Assembly (NCBI GenBank): GCA_029449245.1
Contig: JANATF010000006.1
Location: 1,054,001-1,118,000, forward strand
DNA: 64,000 nt
From: Mortierella alpina
Taxonomy: Eukaryota; Mortierellomycota; Mortierellomycetes; Mortierellales; Mortierellaceae
Direction: 5' to 3'
Positions within the stretch are counted from its first letter, which is position 1. Each line of letters opens with the position of its first letter. Below are positions 23,304 to 34,773 of this stretch, one piece after another. The translations under genes were made by a program, and so were the position numbers. A model generated the notes under the pieces. It ran no database searches and was not told the origin of the DNA. It saw only the letters and a list, made by a program, of their open reading frames with translations.

Positions 23304-25766
23304 CTGGGCGACTGGTTTGTTGGTTATCCACAGAGAGCACGCATCATATGCACAGGACAGACGTTGGGAAAAAAGAGGGGGAGGAGCAACTGGTTAGCAT
23401 CCAACACTCGGGCAACACTGTGAGGCAAGAGCGTGTTAGGTATGCTCAAAATGAGGCATAAGAGTCATCATCGGTGGGAAGGTTCAACGGAGAAATAATT
23501 CTTCATCCGCACGCTCCAAGACTCGACGCCCACGGCAATATGATGGCGGAAACATCGCTACACTTCTTTGTAGGGTGCGCCGAGAATTCCAGAGTAGATA
23601 AGGTCCCCCATGGTCGGTTACTTAGCGATAATCGTATGAGCAAATTGGTTCAGCAATAAAAAAGCGATATCGAAGGGTGGGTAATGGCGAATTCAAGAGC
23701 TTGGAATCGTGTTCTCCGATTGCCTCTTATGGATCTCAATTGCGTCCTTATTTGTCCCAATGAAGCGGTTGGGCGGTGAATGGAGCACAGGCTGGCACGA
23801 AAAGTTGGCGAGAGGATGGATCTCTAAAAGTGGAGACCTCTTGTTGTTTCCCAAGTGCTTCCTGTGCCCGGCGAGATCTTTGTGGGAAAGCACCAAAAAG
23901 TGGGATTGCACACACGGCTGATCCGAATCGTGCCACTTGTTTGTTGGATCCAATTGCTCCATGTGTTTGCGTAGTTTATCCTTGAGCATCGATTGTCCGC
24001 GTTTCGTTACCTCTTATGAATGACATTATGGGGACTGGGTGAGGGGAGAGGGGATGAAGTCAGGGAATCTGATCAGAGAGAAGGCAAGATCAGAAAAAGA
24101 GCGAGTTGCGAGGCAGGGTGAGAAAAGGGGTCAGCAGCAGCAGGGGGATTCGATCGCACTGGATATCGGCCCTGGAAATTGTCCGCTCGATCTTTTCTGT
24201 GCTTCCCTTACTGCAGTCTGCGCTCACTCTGGCTCACTCTGGCCCACTCTGGGCATCTCCCATTGTTTGTCTTTCTCCTGCTCAAGGTCCGATATGGCGC
24301 AGTCTGCAGTCGCAACACATGTGCCTCTTCCCGCATGGGTATCCAGTTCCACTGCACCTTCTATCGAGGCCTGGTTGCCCTCGTTATCCAACATCGAGGA
24401 CAGCCGTCCGCATCACTGGCCACGCACAGGGGATCGTCCTGAATCTATCTCAAGTTCGCAATCCGACTGTCACTTATCTTATCAATTGCAGACGAAATTA
24501 TTCAAGGGCAGCTTTCAGAAACTGGGACGTTGCTCTGCTCCGATAACCTTTTCAACCACGTTTCCAGCACTTTCACCTCCTGGTAGCACATGTGGCCATT
24601 CCGGCTCCCACTTGACAAGTGCACACTACCCTTTGATATCCATCATTACACGCGTGTGCCTGCGCTATTATAGACACCCTGCGGAAGTTGTGGGACGCGA
24701 GATGCGAGACACTTTAAAGTTTGTTCCTTTGTCTCGAAATTGTGGAATTCACCACTGGGGCTTGCACGTCCTCGCATCCCACGTTTCCGCGCACATGGCA
24801 ACCATCATCCTGGGTCATTCATAAAAAGTGGAGACGCACCATTTGGAGCGGCTGTGTGGGGTAACTCCCAGCCAATATAAACCGTCGGGTAAGGGTGCAC
24901 TTTTTTATCTTTTTGTTAATGTTCACTGTCAAAGTGCATTATCTACCGCATTCCGAGCGCAAAGCAGCCATTAAGACCACTCAGTTCTTCAATCGACGGT
25001 ATGCGCTTTGCCACCCTATAAAGTGCTACGCCTTACCCGCCTAACGGAGGCGTTGGAGATGTATCATACTGAAGCTATAACTCATTTGGAGCTTTACATA
25101 ACGGTCGTCAAGGCTAAAGGACACTCCAGATGGTATTCCCAGCATCCATGCGTGATTCTCCTTCCTTCCCAAGTGACCATGCTGAGTATTGCCAACATTT
25201 ATAGGCCCGGGTCTGTTTTTATTTATTGGAAGGTATGCGATGTAGGTGAACTGTTTCCACACGAAATGAATGGCATCAGAATATCACACTTACTAGCCGG
25301 ATAAGGGGTCTCCTTTGTCTAGTTCAGAAAGCCAAGGAATCAGCTATGTGAAGAGTGCACCTGTTTTTCTCTCACCTTCACCAATTGAGCATGGTCCTCG
25401 TGTGAGAAATTGAGCTGTGCGAGAGGTCGTGTGCTGTTGAAATTCAAAATAACAATATTTGCACGTCGTCGGCGGAAGAAAGTATGTCCTCTTCGGGATC
25501 GCCCTGCTTTTGAGCATAGTTCACAAAAGAAGAAAGAAAAGAAGGCAAGCCGGGGAGTGTCACAGACCCGTGCAGATGGTCGATCATGCACTAGCGGAGT
25601 ACATAAAGACGAAGTCGACAAGAAAAAGAAACGCCCAACTCTTGCATTGCACGACTTCTTTCAATTCTTTCTCCTTATAACACCACTGTCTCGTCAAGTC
25701 TGTTCTTCTCCATCTCATCTCATCCAACTTCACCCTCGACAAAAACTCCAGGCACAGGCTTTCAAC
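23304..25766. other. Large (2.46 kb) divergent intergenic region
   Basis: Lies between the NADH dehydrogenase (minus) and the small membrane-protein gene (plus). A 261-codon open frame at 24039-24824 looks non-coding (biased, shifts frame content, no domain). CTCACTCTGG-type units are repeated near 24220-24254. A pyrimidine-rich leader precedes 25767. No RNA gene seen. Confidence 0.45.
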
Positions 25767-26284
25767 ATGTTTTTATTCTCATTCTTCACAAAGCACTGGC
25801 CCAGCGCCGCAGTGTTATTAATCGCCACATACCACATCCTCGAAACCTTCATCGTCATCTATGAATCGCACCAAAATCCAGAAGGTAGTGCTTAAACTGG
25901 CCACTCCCACGTCTCACCCCCACTGTCGATCCCTATCCGAAAAAAAACCTTAACTCTAGACTCCTCTCTCCCTTTCAAATAGGTCCACGCATCTGGGTTG
26001 TCAACCTCCTTCTCATTGTCTTTGCTTCTGCCCCAGGAATCGTCGCCGCCTTGACAAAGAGACAGGAGTGGGTAGCAGTCGCCATCAGCACCTTGCTTCC
26101 ATATTATCTGTTCAACTTTAAGGTCCTCAATGGCGGCTACTACTCAGTACTGTCGCTTATCCTTTACACAATCGCCCTTCGGGTCATATCTCTGGATAAC
26201 GCCGGCTACGAGAGGACTTGGCGGGAAATCTTCACCATACACTACGCCAGTGACACCAGCACCTTGCCTCTAACTAGCAAGTAG
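25767..26284 (+). CDS. Small polytopic membrane protein of unknown function, 139 aa
   Basis: Exons 25767-25884 and 25983-26284, phase 1 junction, 140 codons. I do not recognise a family. Four hydrophobic segments are evident: SAAVLLIATYHILETFIVI, VNLLLIVFASAPGIVAAL, VAVAISTLLPYYLFNFKVL and SVLSLILYTIALRVI, separated by short loops. The tail is polar (TWREIFTIHYASD...). There is no cleavable signal peptide and no charged catalytic motif, so a structural or transporter-like ER/plasma-membrane role is possible but unsupported. Its 3' end is 124 bp from the convergent START-domain gene. Confidence 0.7.
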
Positions 26285-26408
26285 ATGAGACAAAGTAAAA
26301 CCCTCCATGGACGTTGGCACTATTCAAGGCACGGCGTTGTCGTAATGAAATTACATTAAGGAAAACTAAAATGATAATATACAATATCGGAGCGCCACTT
26401 TGATCTCA

Positions 26409-28368
26409 CTATCGTCGCTTCAGCTTGGCGACGCTGGATCCCAGGACCGCCACAATAATGACGGCCACTAGGATTTTGTTGGCTTTGCCCGCTAGCCCGA
26501 AACCAAGGTTTTCTTTGATACCCTCCCAAAATACTCGGAATGTGCTGGTGCTCTTGGTCTTCTCCAGCGCAGAAGCGCTGGTTCTCTTTCCTTCTGTGGT
26601 GGAAACTCTCTTGTGATCATTACTGCCCTCGCCAGAGTTTTTGCGTGAGTGGCGTCGTGCACCCACGCTGTCCCGTCGATCTACTTCGACATTGGCCTTG
26701 ACAACCCGCACTCGGTCCGACAATGTTGTCAAGGAACTGTTGCTCTCGCTCCGTCGCATCCTCAGCTCGTGAGGCTGTTCTCCACGCACACCGTCCTCAC
26801 ATTCGCTGTGATCCTTGTCATCTTCTGAAGGCAGCTCTAGGCCTTGTTCCACAGGGTCGGCCTCAAGATCGTTCTCGTGACCCTCCAACATGGCGATAGC
26901 GTGGTCATTTCCTGGCCTTGGCTCGTTCAATGTCGATTCAGCTTGCAGCTTTGCCTGGGTCGCTATTGCTAGAACCTTGGATTCGAAATAAGGTGCAGTT
27001 TTTGGAATCAACGCATTAACAGCTCGAAGACCGTCGGGAACTGCCTTGGTCGATACTGAATGTAGCACAAACAGAAAGAAAATCAAAAGCGTTAAACCTC
27101 TGAAGAACGACTAGCCGTAACGAAAAAGCGCATGTAGTTGTAAAAAAACCCCCTACCCATCTGAATGACTTTGTCTGGGATCCAGCCCTTCAAGTCCGCA
27201 TCCAGGATCTGAGTCAATCTGCACCGCTTTGGGTCATCCTCCAGTGGCACGATGATATGTCCCGCGACCGTAGTTTCCATTCTGACGATTTTTTCCTTGG
27301 CCCGCTCTGGCATGCTGGCATGGTCGCAGCTCGCATTAACCATAAAAAGTCCTTTGTCTCCAAGGTCTTTAATTGTCCCCAGGACAACCGTGTCTCTCGA
27401 GGCAGTGGGCCACACAGCCTTGGTCCTGACATATTGAATCGTCGTGCCGGGCGCCACCGCCTCCAGAACTCTAGCCTCCACGCACATGGGGTCCCATTCT
27501 GACCGACGATCCAGGTCACAAAGGGCGTCGAATGTTACCGCCGCAGTGTTACTCATGTTGGCGATGATCTTGTAACACATGGGGCGACTTTTGTACTGAA
27601 AGACTTGAATTGAGTTGATCGACGCAGAATCCTCATAGACCTTCTCCCAGATCCCACTATTGCTGATATAGTCCATGAATTTTGTCTCCATCGCAGCCAG
27701 TTCTGCAGCGTAAGGTGTTTCCTTGACATCCAAGACTAATTTCTTGGTTGAATGGGAAGAAACTGTCCTTGATCTAGACCGTAAAACGGACGGGTCTGAA
27801 CCGTTCGCTGTCTTGATCCCTTCTTCATCCTGAAAAGTTGTCGTCTTGATAGCACCGACACTCGTTTTTGTCATCTTTGTTCCTACTGAAGGTGATTTCA
27901 CGCCTGTTCCTGCTAAGGTGATGCACTCTGTGATATCCGCGGCTATTGCTGTTGTTGTTGTTGTTGTTGTCGTCGTCGACATTCTTGGGCCCACAAGGTG
28001 AGTCTTAACTGGCTGCACTCCTTCAACGGACTGGACGTGAATACGTCCCTGTGACGGAAAGAACCGCTCTGTGAGATCCGGCAGACCAAAGACTTTCCGG
28101 AAGGCGAGGACAAAGATGAGTTCGAAAAAGAGGTAGTGGATTTTGTCCAGGACCCCGTGCAGAAAGACTACAGTGGGTTGTCATTTGTATCGCCGACATA
28201 TATGCCAAATTAGCCCATGGTCGAACAATGTGACATCATGCGCAGTTGGCGCAGGGCGCGGGCGCAAAGCAGCAGAAAAAACAACTTACGTTGATTGACG
28301 ACGTAGAGAATGGTGTAGGGCGTGACGAGGACGAGCATCGCCAGTGGCGACTGAGTTGTGTCGACCAT
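26409..28368 (-). CDS. START-domain lipid-transfer-like membrane protein, 578 aa
   Basis: Exons 28368-28290, 28167-27157 and 27055-26409, 579 codons. Order: two N-terminal hydrophobic segments (AMLVLVTPYTILYVV and a second around LFFELIFVLAF), a Thr run coded by (GTT/GTC)n on the plus strand near 27946-27980, then a START domain with the telltale RRSEWDPMC, TIQYVRTKAVWPTASRDTV and RCRLTQILDADLKGWIP, closing VIQMVSTKAVPDGLRAVN. A charged, Ser/Arg-rich linker follows, with a C-terminal membrane anchor (KILVAVIIVAVLGSSVA) ending KLKRR. START domains bind sterols, phospholipids or ceramide. Membrane anchors at both ends suggest it works at an organelle contact site or ER surface. The ligand cannot be read from sequence. 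Confidence 0.82.
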
Positions 28369-29300
28369 TTTATAACGCCCTCCTGTGCTTCTGAACTTGA
28401 TGGTCGGTGTTGTCGATTTATGCCAGACTGTTCTGCTATCGGATGTGTGGGGAAATAGTATGTAACGGGCGTTAGAGCATGGTCCATTGTTTGCAGACAT
28501 GAACAGGTCAGCTCCTCGAAGAGGGAATGCTGGGTCAGACTGAATTAGCAGCGGCAAAAAAAACAAGTCGGTGAGAGTGAACTGGGATAGGGAGGGAGGC
28601 GTGTTCTCGTTGGGTGAGGTGCCCGGTGCAATGTGTCTGGTGCTATGGCACCGAAAGTGGAATGAAGGACACAGGCACCGCTGGAGTCCATGAGGACACA
28701 ATGGGGAGTGTCGAGGCATGCATGCCTATGTACCTGCAGATTTGCTGGTCTTTACTGCTGGTGCTGGTGCCCGGTTGGGTGTCTCCGTCGCGCTTGTTGC
28801 CGGTTGTTTGTTTCTGGCTGCTACGGTTGTCCAAGGTTGTTCTCCAGAGAGTGCGGGTGCATGCAGCAATGGATGGATGTGAGGAAGACAAACAAACGGC
28901 GCGAGATTATTGTAAGCGGAACAGGCCACTTTTTTAGAGTTCACGCGGGCCGAAACAAATCACACCACTCGCATTCATATCTGTCTGGCATGCATCCGTG
29001 CATGAACTTTCTTTGCTTCTCATCTTTCTCAAGGCGGGGAGCCGCTCTCCCGCGCACTTGCGATTCCCGGCAACTGAGCCTACAGGAGGATACTCTTGCC
29101 TGCAAACCACAACAGTCAATGCTGTAGCTCACCCGCGCTGTCGCTGCTCTTTGGTCCTTGAGTGTCTGGAGATCGAACATTCTGTTGCTCTTCTTCAGTT
29201 GCGTATCCATTGCCGATACCGATAGCTCCCATTTCTTTAACATCGAATAGACCTTTAATAAGAAGACAAGACGAACTGAGAGTGGAGACTCTTTGCTAGG
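28369..29300. other. Intergenic: promoter of START gene and 3' flank of lipase
   Basis: 932 bp. The minus strand reads TATAAAATGG across the START-gene start codon, an AT motif overlapping the ATG that is too close to act as its own TATA box. ORFs of up to 145 codons on the plus strand near 28690-29127 overlap minus-strand ones and have no recognisable domain. Confidence 0.45.
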
Positions 29301-31614
29301 CTATTCTTCTTTATCGTGTTGGTTGTGAGCACGATAACTTTCAAAATGTTTGCCCGTTTCAGCGAGACGCTCGCCATAAACGGCAATACCATGGGCGGCA
29401 CTAGACCACTGCATGAAGAGAGAACTCCAGATGCGCCAAGGTAGGAGAATTGCCTCAATGTCAATGATTTGATAAAAGGCTGCCTGGGCCCAAAACCAAG
29501 GTGATAAAAGAAAGTTGATATTAGGACGAAAGCCTCCCTTGATTGCTCCCTTGATCATGGCCATTTCTTGATCAACTTCCGATGTGGATGACCTTGTCCG
29601 AGGGGCCTTGATGACGGGCCGATCCTCGTTGCTGCTTGGGAGTTGAACACGATACCCAACATGCCGGTAATATATAATGGTCATTCGGGTCACTACGTAA
29701 GTTCAGCGAAGATACGAAGTTGGGGTCAGAATAAGAAAGTGTTAAACAGTGCCGAGTTCAACTATAGACTTACCAGGATCGCCCTCGTTCACAATGAGCC
29801 AGTACACCGGCCAGTGCGCTCGAAAGCGTTCCTTGATATCTTCCTTTTTTTCGGCTTCCATAGCCTCCGGACTAATATTTCGGTAGAGGTCGCTGCGGTA
29901 ATTCTCCTCGTCAGCTATCCGTCGGCGTTCATCCAAGCAGTCAGCTTTCTTTTTGTCTTCGTGCATACTCTTGAAGGACTTTTTCTGGTTTTCGTCGAAA
30001 GATTTCGCAAACTCGTCGTCGCCGACTCTGGGGCTTCCAAACGTATAACAGCCTCTTAGAACTACCGGCCAGTTTTTCGGTTCCGTGTTGCACAAGTCAC
30101 AATCCCTCAGCTTCTTGCAATCAACGCAGTTACCGCAGTTGCCGCAGAAGCAAATTTTTTTAGATTTTTCGTGAACGCATGCTGGCTTCCTGGATTCTCC
30201 ATCCATAAAGTCTTGGCATCCTAAGCAGGCTTTTGTCATCCTTTCATGCCAGAGGCGTATGCAACAATGTCTGCGCCTATCAACCCAATCCATCCTCCTT
30301 CTGACTTTAGACCTCATCATCCTGCAGTAGGAGCATTTAGTGCAATTATCCCAGTCCTTGTTGTTACAGCCTGATTCCTCGCAGGTTCCACAAGCGTGTG
30401 CGGCTGGGAAATTCTTGATGGCCTGAGAGGTCATTACTTCCAGTACCGTGGATCCAATATAGCGCTGTTGATCGTCCTCGCCGAGCTCGCGCACTAGTGG
30501 ATCAGCTTTATCGACAGGAGTCTGTAAACGCGCCAGGACCAGGGATGCCATGGCTCCACCAAGAGAGTGTCCTGTAAGCCATAGACTCGTTTGCCATCGT
30601 CCAGTGTCATGGTCGAGGGTATTGTAAAGAGCCTTTCCAATATGACAGTCAATGCGTTAACAGGTCCTTCGGTGAGATATCGGTGATCTTTGGGAGCGCG
30701 AGTCTCCTTAAATAACAGATCGTAGAAACCCTGGTGGACCCGCCCGTCAAGGTACTTGGTATGTGTAGTACATCCTCGGGTACATCGGTTGCATTCTTCA
30801 CCATGGCGGTAACAGACCTTGCGACATTGGTGATCGCAATCCTTGTCATTATTGCTGCGGAGTTTGATGGTCACATCGGTCAGAACCTCGTCTAGGGTTG
30901 ACAAAGTAGTGAGTTCACATCAGTATGGCTGTAGCCATAGGTCTTTATCATATGCCGCATTGATCGTACAGGAGCCAAAAACTCACCAGGCATTGATGTG
31001 CCTTTGAATGCCAGCACAGTCACTCCAAAGTCGACTACGTTGCCCCTCGGACCCGAGCTGCCACCGCTTTTCTCTTCGAACATAGTCTCCATCGCTTCTA
31101 CTACCAAGTTACCGGACGACATCGTTTCCAGGCGCGTCTTCTTATGATCACTGGAATTATAGGCTTTAAGACTGTACATTCTCATAAGAGAGGCAACACA
31201 ATAACTGAACTTGTCCTCGGGTCTTTCCGCCTCACTGCTCAGGAAATTCTCCATCTGGAGTAGGTGCCTCGCAAGCTTCCATTCCGGTTCCTCTTGACCT
31301 ATTTCACGTAATTTTTTTTTAGAAATGAAGCGTCTGTGAAGTCCCCCAAGACCTTTACAGATTGCTCTTGTACCTGCATATTCAATGGATTCAGCTGCTG
31401 CTTTTTCTGTTTTTTCGATCTGGTGCGAGGCAGGACGCAACACCAATTTTACCGCAATTGGTAAAAGTCGAACTGCCAATCCATGTACAGGAGTTGTGAC
31501 TTTAATCGCCAAACTGCATGCAGTGGAAGAGACACCATTTACGAAGCGGCGTATTCCTCCGCTTGCTTTTCTCAAAATAAGCAACATGCCACCTTGGGAC
31601 TGTTTCGTTATCAT
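29301..31614 (-). pseudogene. Class 3 lipase with two Cys-rich insertions and one apparent 1-nt frameshift
   Basis: Model: exons 31614-30987, 30891-29774 and 29692-29301. Introns have donors GTGAGT and GTAAGT. Catalytic elements of alpha/beta-hydrolase class 3 lipases are all present: VDFGVTVLAFKGTS strand, nucleophile GHSLGGAMAS (Ser about 319), TFGSPRVGDDEFA, then GDPVTRM (Asp) and YRHVGYRVQL (His). Exon 2 is one base short: the frame ...NALTVILER must shift by one to reach LYNTLDHD and GHSLGG, with the break around the AAA run at 30634-30636; no canonical intron explains it. Two Cys-rich blocks interrupt the fold (about 6 Cys before and 18 Cys after the nucleophile). The start Met (31614) is uncertain because an upstream exon is possible. 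Either a sequencing indel or a recent pseudogene. Confidence 0.75.
30096..30405 (-). other. Cys-rich insertion inside the lipase fold
   Basis: Between the nucleophile elbow and the TFGSPRVGD strand lie about 100 residues with some 18 cysteines in paired spacing (CGTC, CSYC, CLGC, then CFCGNCGNC and CDLC). The pattern looks like metal-binding or disulfide knots. Ordinary class 3 lipases have no such segment here. A smaller block (CDHQC...CYRHGEEC...GC) sits upstream, near 30745-30850. Confidence 0.65.
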
Positions 31615-32161
31615 ATAATACCAGCGTTGAGTAATTCGTTCCCATAGTTCAGTTGTCAAGAAAAGCGATTACTAACCTCAGATTCGGACACGGTTTTTCG
31701 TGTGAGTTGTTCTTGAAACTAGGGGAATGTAATAGGTATTCAAGAGGGTTGGGTAACGATATACCAAAAACCATGAGAAATGTGGTCGTATTTTTACATC
31801 GTAGGACTTCCCTGTATTTTGCACTTCGACTATCTGAGAAAGGACGCATGCAAGTGTTACCTTTACCGTGGCTCGTGGCTCGTGGCTGCCCAACTCGTGG
31901 AAGGATATCGATGAACGCATACTTATTTTTCCTTTCCTACATGTACCCGGTTTTCAAGCCCCCTAAAACTTGCATGAACTACCAGCTCCACCATAGAGGA
32001 TAACCACGCCGCATGTGAAGGCTGCAGGGTAGGTCCGAATGAGCGCGAGGAAAGGAAAAGGAAAGTAGGAATGCACAGTGCACGCATGAATGTAGAAAAG
32101 GAGCCTGGGAACTACAAGAAGGTGGGTAAAGAAGGAAAAGAATGTATACAACATACTCTCT
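31615..32161. other. Lipase 5' flank, no supported gene
   Basis: AT-rich, with short ORFs. Toward its right end begins degenerate repeat sequence with a GCACAGTGCA core at about 32073. Confidence 0.45.
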
Positions 32162-32331
32162 GGTACGGCCCTGAACGAGCATCTTACGGGCGCTCGCTCG
32201 CTAATATCATAGTACTTTAGAATAGCTGGAGGCCATCCTGGGCTTACAAAGAATATGGAAGATAGTAAAAGTGCAATTGCTGTAGTGAGCGAGCAACAAA
32301 TGCATAGCGCTCGCTAGTTCAGGGCCGTACC
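32162..32331. mobile_element. 170-bp MITE-like element with 15-bp terminal inverted repeats
   Basis: Left end GGTACGGCCCTGAAC (32162-32176); right end GTTCAGGGCCGTACC (32317-32331), a perfect inverted repeat. It is flanked on both sides by CTCT (32158-32161 and 32332-32335), a candidate 4-bp target-site duplication. The interior carries more GAGCGAGC/GCTCGCTC inverted matches and no ORF. A non-autonomous DNA transposon fits. The left flank is CT-rich, so the duplication may be coincidental. Confidence 0.6.
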
Positions 32332-32335
32332 CTCT

Positions 32336-32850
32336 GGAAAAAACAAGGAGGGGGGGGATCGCGAAAGGACGTAGGAGGAGACAATCGAAATAGATGTATA
32401 GCTCAAGGGAACGTGAGAAGCCATGGAAGCCAAAAAAAACAATATAGAAAGCATGATGAGGGAAAAAACAGAGGAAAAGGAGCTCAATATCTGCCAAGGC
32501 CAGGGTAAGAAAGAGAAGGAAAGGAGATTACAAGAGCATGCAAAGCGCAGGAAAAATGACAAGGGGTGTAGGTAAGGCTAGCACATGAAAAAAATCAGTC
32601 AGAAAATAACAGAAATGGACAAAAGAGACCTGCACAGCGCATGAACAAAGAATAGGGGCATGGAAACGTGCCAAGGCGTAGGTGACAGAAGATGTGAGTA
32701 TATATGCAGCGAATGCACAGCGCACGAGCAAGGAAAAGGGGCATGGACCGTGGGTTTCATATGTAGGCGAGTAAAATGTAACTTGGACTTTTCGCTAAGC
32801 ACTAGAAATAGGGGCTCTCATTTGACGAGCAGCGCGTCGTACTTTGCGTA
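32336..32850. repeat. Degenerate minisatellite-like region
   Basis: Purine-rich sequence with imperfect copies of a unit around GCACAGCGCA followed by GGGGCATGGA. The clearest pair is at 32632 and 32714 (82 bp apart); weaker related cores lie at about 32073 and 32537. No gene. Confidence 0.4.
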
Positions 32851-34773
32851 GAAGCGACGACCAAGCACAGCTGACGATAGTGGTAATGTCAGGAGTTTCA
32901 GTCAACTCACTTCATGCGCTGGGACTTGTAGTGAGTGCATCAGACGAGCCGGCAGACCGAGGATGGTTGATCGATCACCAGAGGCCTGTGATTAACATAG
33001 CCATCCCGCGATACTACGTCTCCGTTCTCTATGTGTGGCGAGCTGCCACCTCAGGCGCGACGACCTCCATGGACAGAGCCACTTTTATTGCCCACACATG
33101 GCTAGTACCTCGAGGAATGGTGTCGTTGAGAATTCAACGTGGGTATACGTCAATGATCAACGAGCATTTGGTTGGCACCACGACGCGCAATCAACAGATT
33201 GAAGCACCAGTCGTATATCATTTCCTTCTACGCAAAAGAAATACCGTGGGTAATATATCGGCTTGAAGTCCTGGTTCCACTCATTCAAGCAACATTACGG
33301 TTGTGACACTCGTCAAGGACATCGATAGCTTGTTAATCTCCTCGTCAGCCTACGTGAAGCATCTACAGTTGCGTTATTAAGCACCTTGATGGCTTTGCAT
33401 ACGACTGAATACAAGAAACCACCCACCGCATGATCTCGTACGCTATTTAGCCGAGTACTCGCGCTCTTGAAGCCAGGGTCATAAATTCAAGAAGTCGAAC
33501 CCAGAAAATCGATCCTCAGATCGCACACAGTGTCTCGAGTTGTCCATGGCATAAGACAAGGTTCTTTAGGTCTTGAGCGCTCGCTACATGCTGCACAATA
33601 GCCACACCTCGAGCTTTCACATAGTAGGCGCCCGAGCTTTAATGAAGGCGTCGTGCCAAGTCCGGACAGGACCTGCGCTGCGCACTTAACACTCGTAGTG
33701 TACTGTGCGCCCTTGTCTTATCGTCAGCAGAGATCTACTAGTGCAGCACAGCATATGACCACAGCACCGAAAAGTCCCATGTACACCTTGTTGATGCTGT
33801 GGCGTGACAGTTGGGAAGCGAACACGAAGTCGGAACCTGCGATGTCATCGTTTTGCAAAAAGGTACCCGCCAGTCCGATGAACCTGATCTTCGCATAGAT
33901 CATAGATCGAGTTATGGCTGCTGTTTTTCGCAATCGATGACAAGCGCTCCTTACAACGCGAGGAATGCACCCGCGTTTGGCTTAAGATACGTTTTACTTA
34001 GTCTCCGAAGACGTAGTAACAACCACTCCCTAAAACGTCTAGAAGTAAGAAAAAAATTACTTTACGCAACAACGCTCGCGGCAGGAATCGCCTTATCACG
34101 GTTGGAACAGATTACGGTCTTGTTACGAGGTCAGAGACCATCCCATAACACTGTTACAAGTGGAGACAAGCCTGAATCGCTTTGCTATCTTGCAGGGTAA
34201 GTCATCAAAGTTGAATGTCAACTGTGTCGACTGCGGGTGGAAACTTTCCCGCCTGGAGAGTCCAGTACACCATGAGCATGCCCAAGCACACATCGATCAT
34301 CGGATTGGGCAGGTTCAATGTATTAACCCTAACGTTACAGTATGCGACTCAGAGTCTCAATAACAGCCAAGAAGGCTTTGGAACTAGCACCGGGATGACA
34401 TCCTGGAGCAAAGCATAGCAGCGCCATAGTAAACGAATGACGAGATCCAGCCCATCTAAGAGCGCGCCAGCGGCCGCGTGAGGATGCACCAGAGCCTTCT
34501 ATCCCGCGGCCCTCAATCCATTAGTCAAGCTGGATGTATTCTCATTTCTCATCCACGCCGCGGCGCGTGCTAGGAGACTTGTAATCCTCCATCGTCAAGA
34601 ACAACAGTGAAAAGGTGCCACAATATGTAAGGCTCGTCTTCAGCACAGGTATTGAATAGGCTTGAAGTCGTCGTCAAGGTTGAAGCCGCGTTTTACTAAA
34701 AATGCTAATCACATCCAGTACGTAGTTACTGAATGCGATAACACAGAGAAAGGGGGCACGGACTACGGCTTTA
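32851..34773. other. Gene-poor accessory interval
   Basis: About 1.9 kb. ORFs up to 140 codons (32844-33266 plus, 33811-34200 plus, 33933-33724 minus) have no recognisable domains and conflicting strands. This may be old transposon sequence downstream of the 34774-35339 gene, but I found no transposase motif. Confidence 0.4.

Noticed and set aside
24039-24824. 261-codon plus-strand ORF
   Set aside because: Composition drifts, similar-quality ORFs exist in the other two frames, no domain, and no supporting promoter or splice pattern; most likely chance in a long intergenic region.
30636-30668. A 29-nt intron (GTTAAC..GGAAAG) to explain the lipase frame change
   Set aside because: Too short and lacking donor, branch and acceptor consensus. 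A one-base indel is simpler and matches the length deficit exactly.
30892-30986. A second frameshift in the lipase near GEFLAPVRSMRH
   Set aside because: A canonical GTGAGT..CCCTAG intron removes this stretch and restores the lipase frame (MPDEVLTDV).
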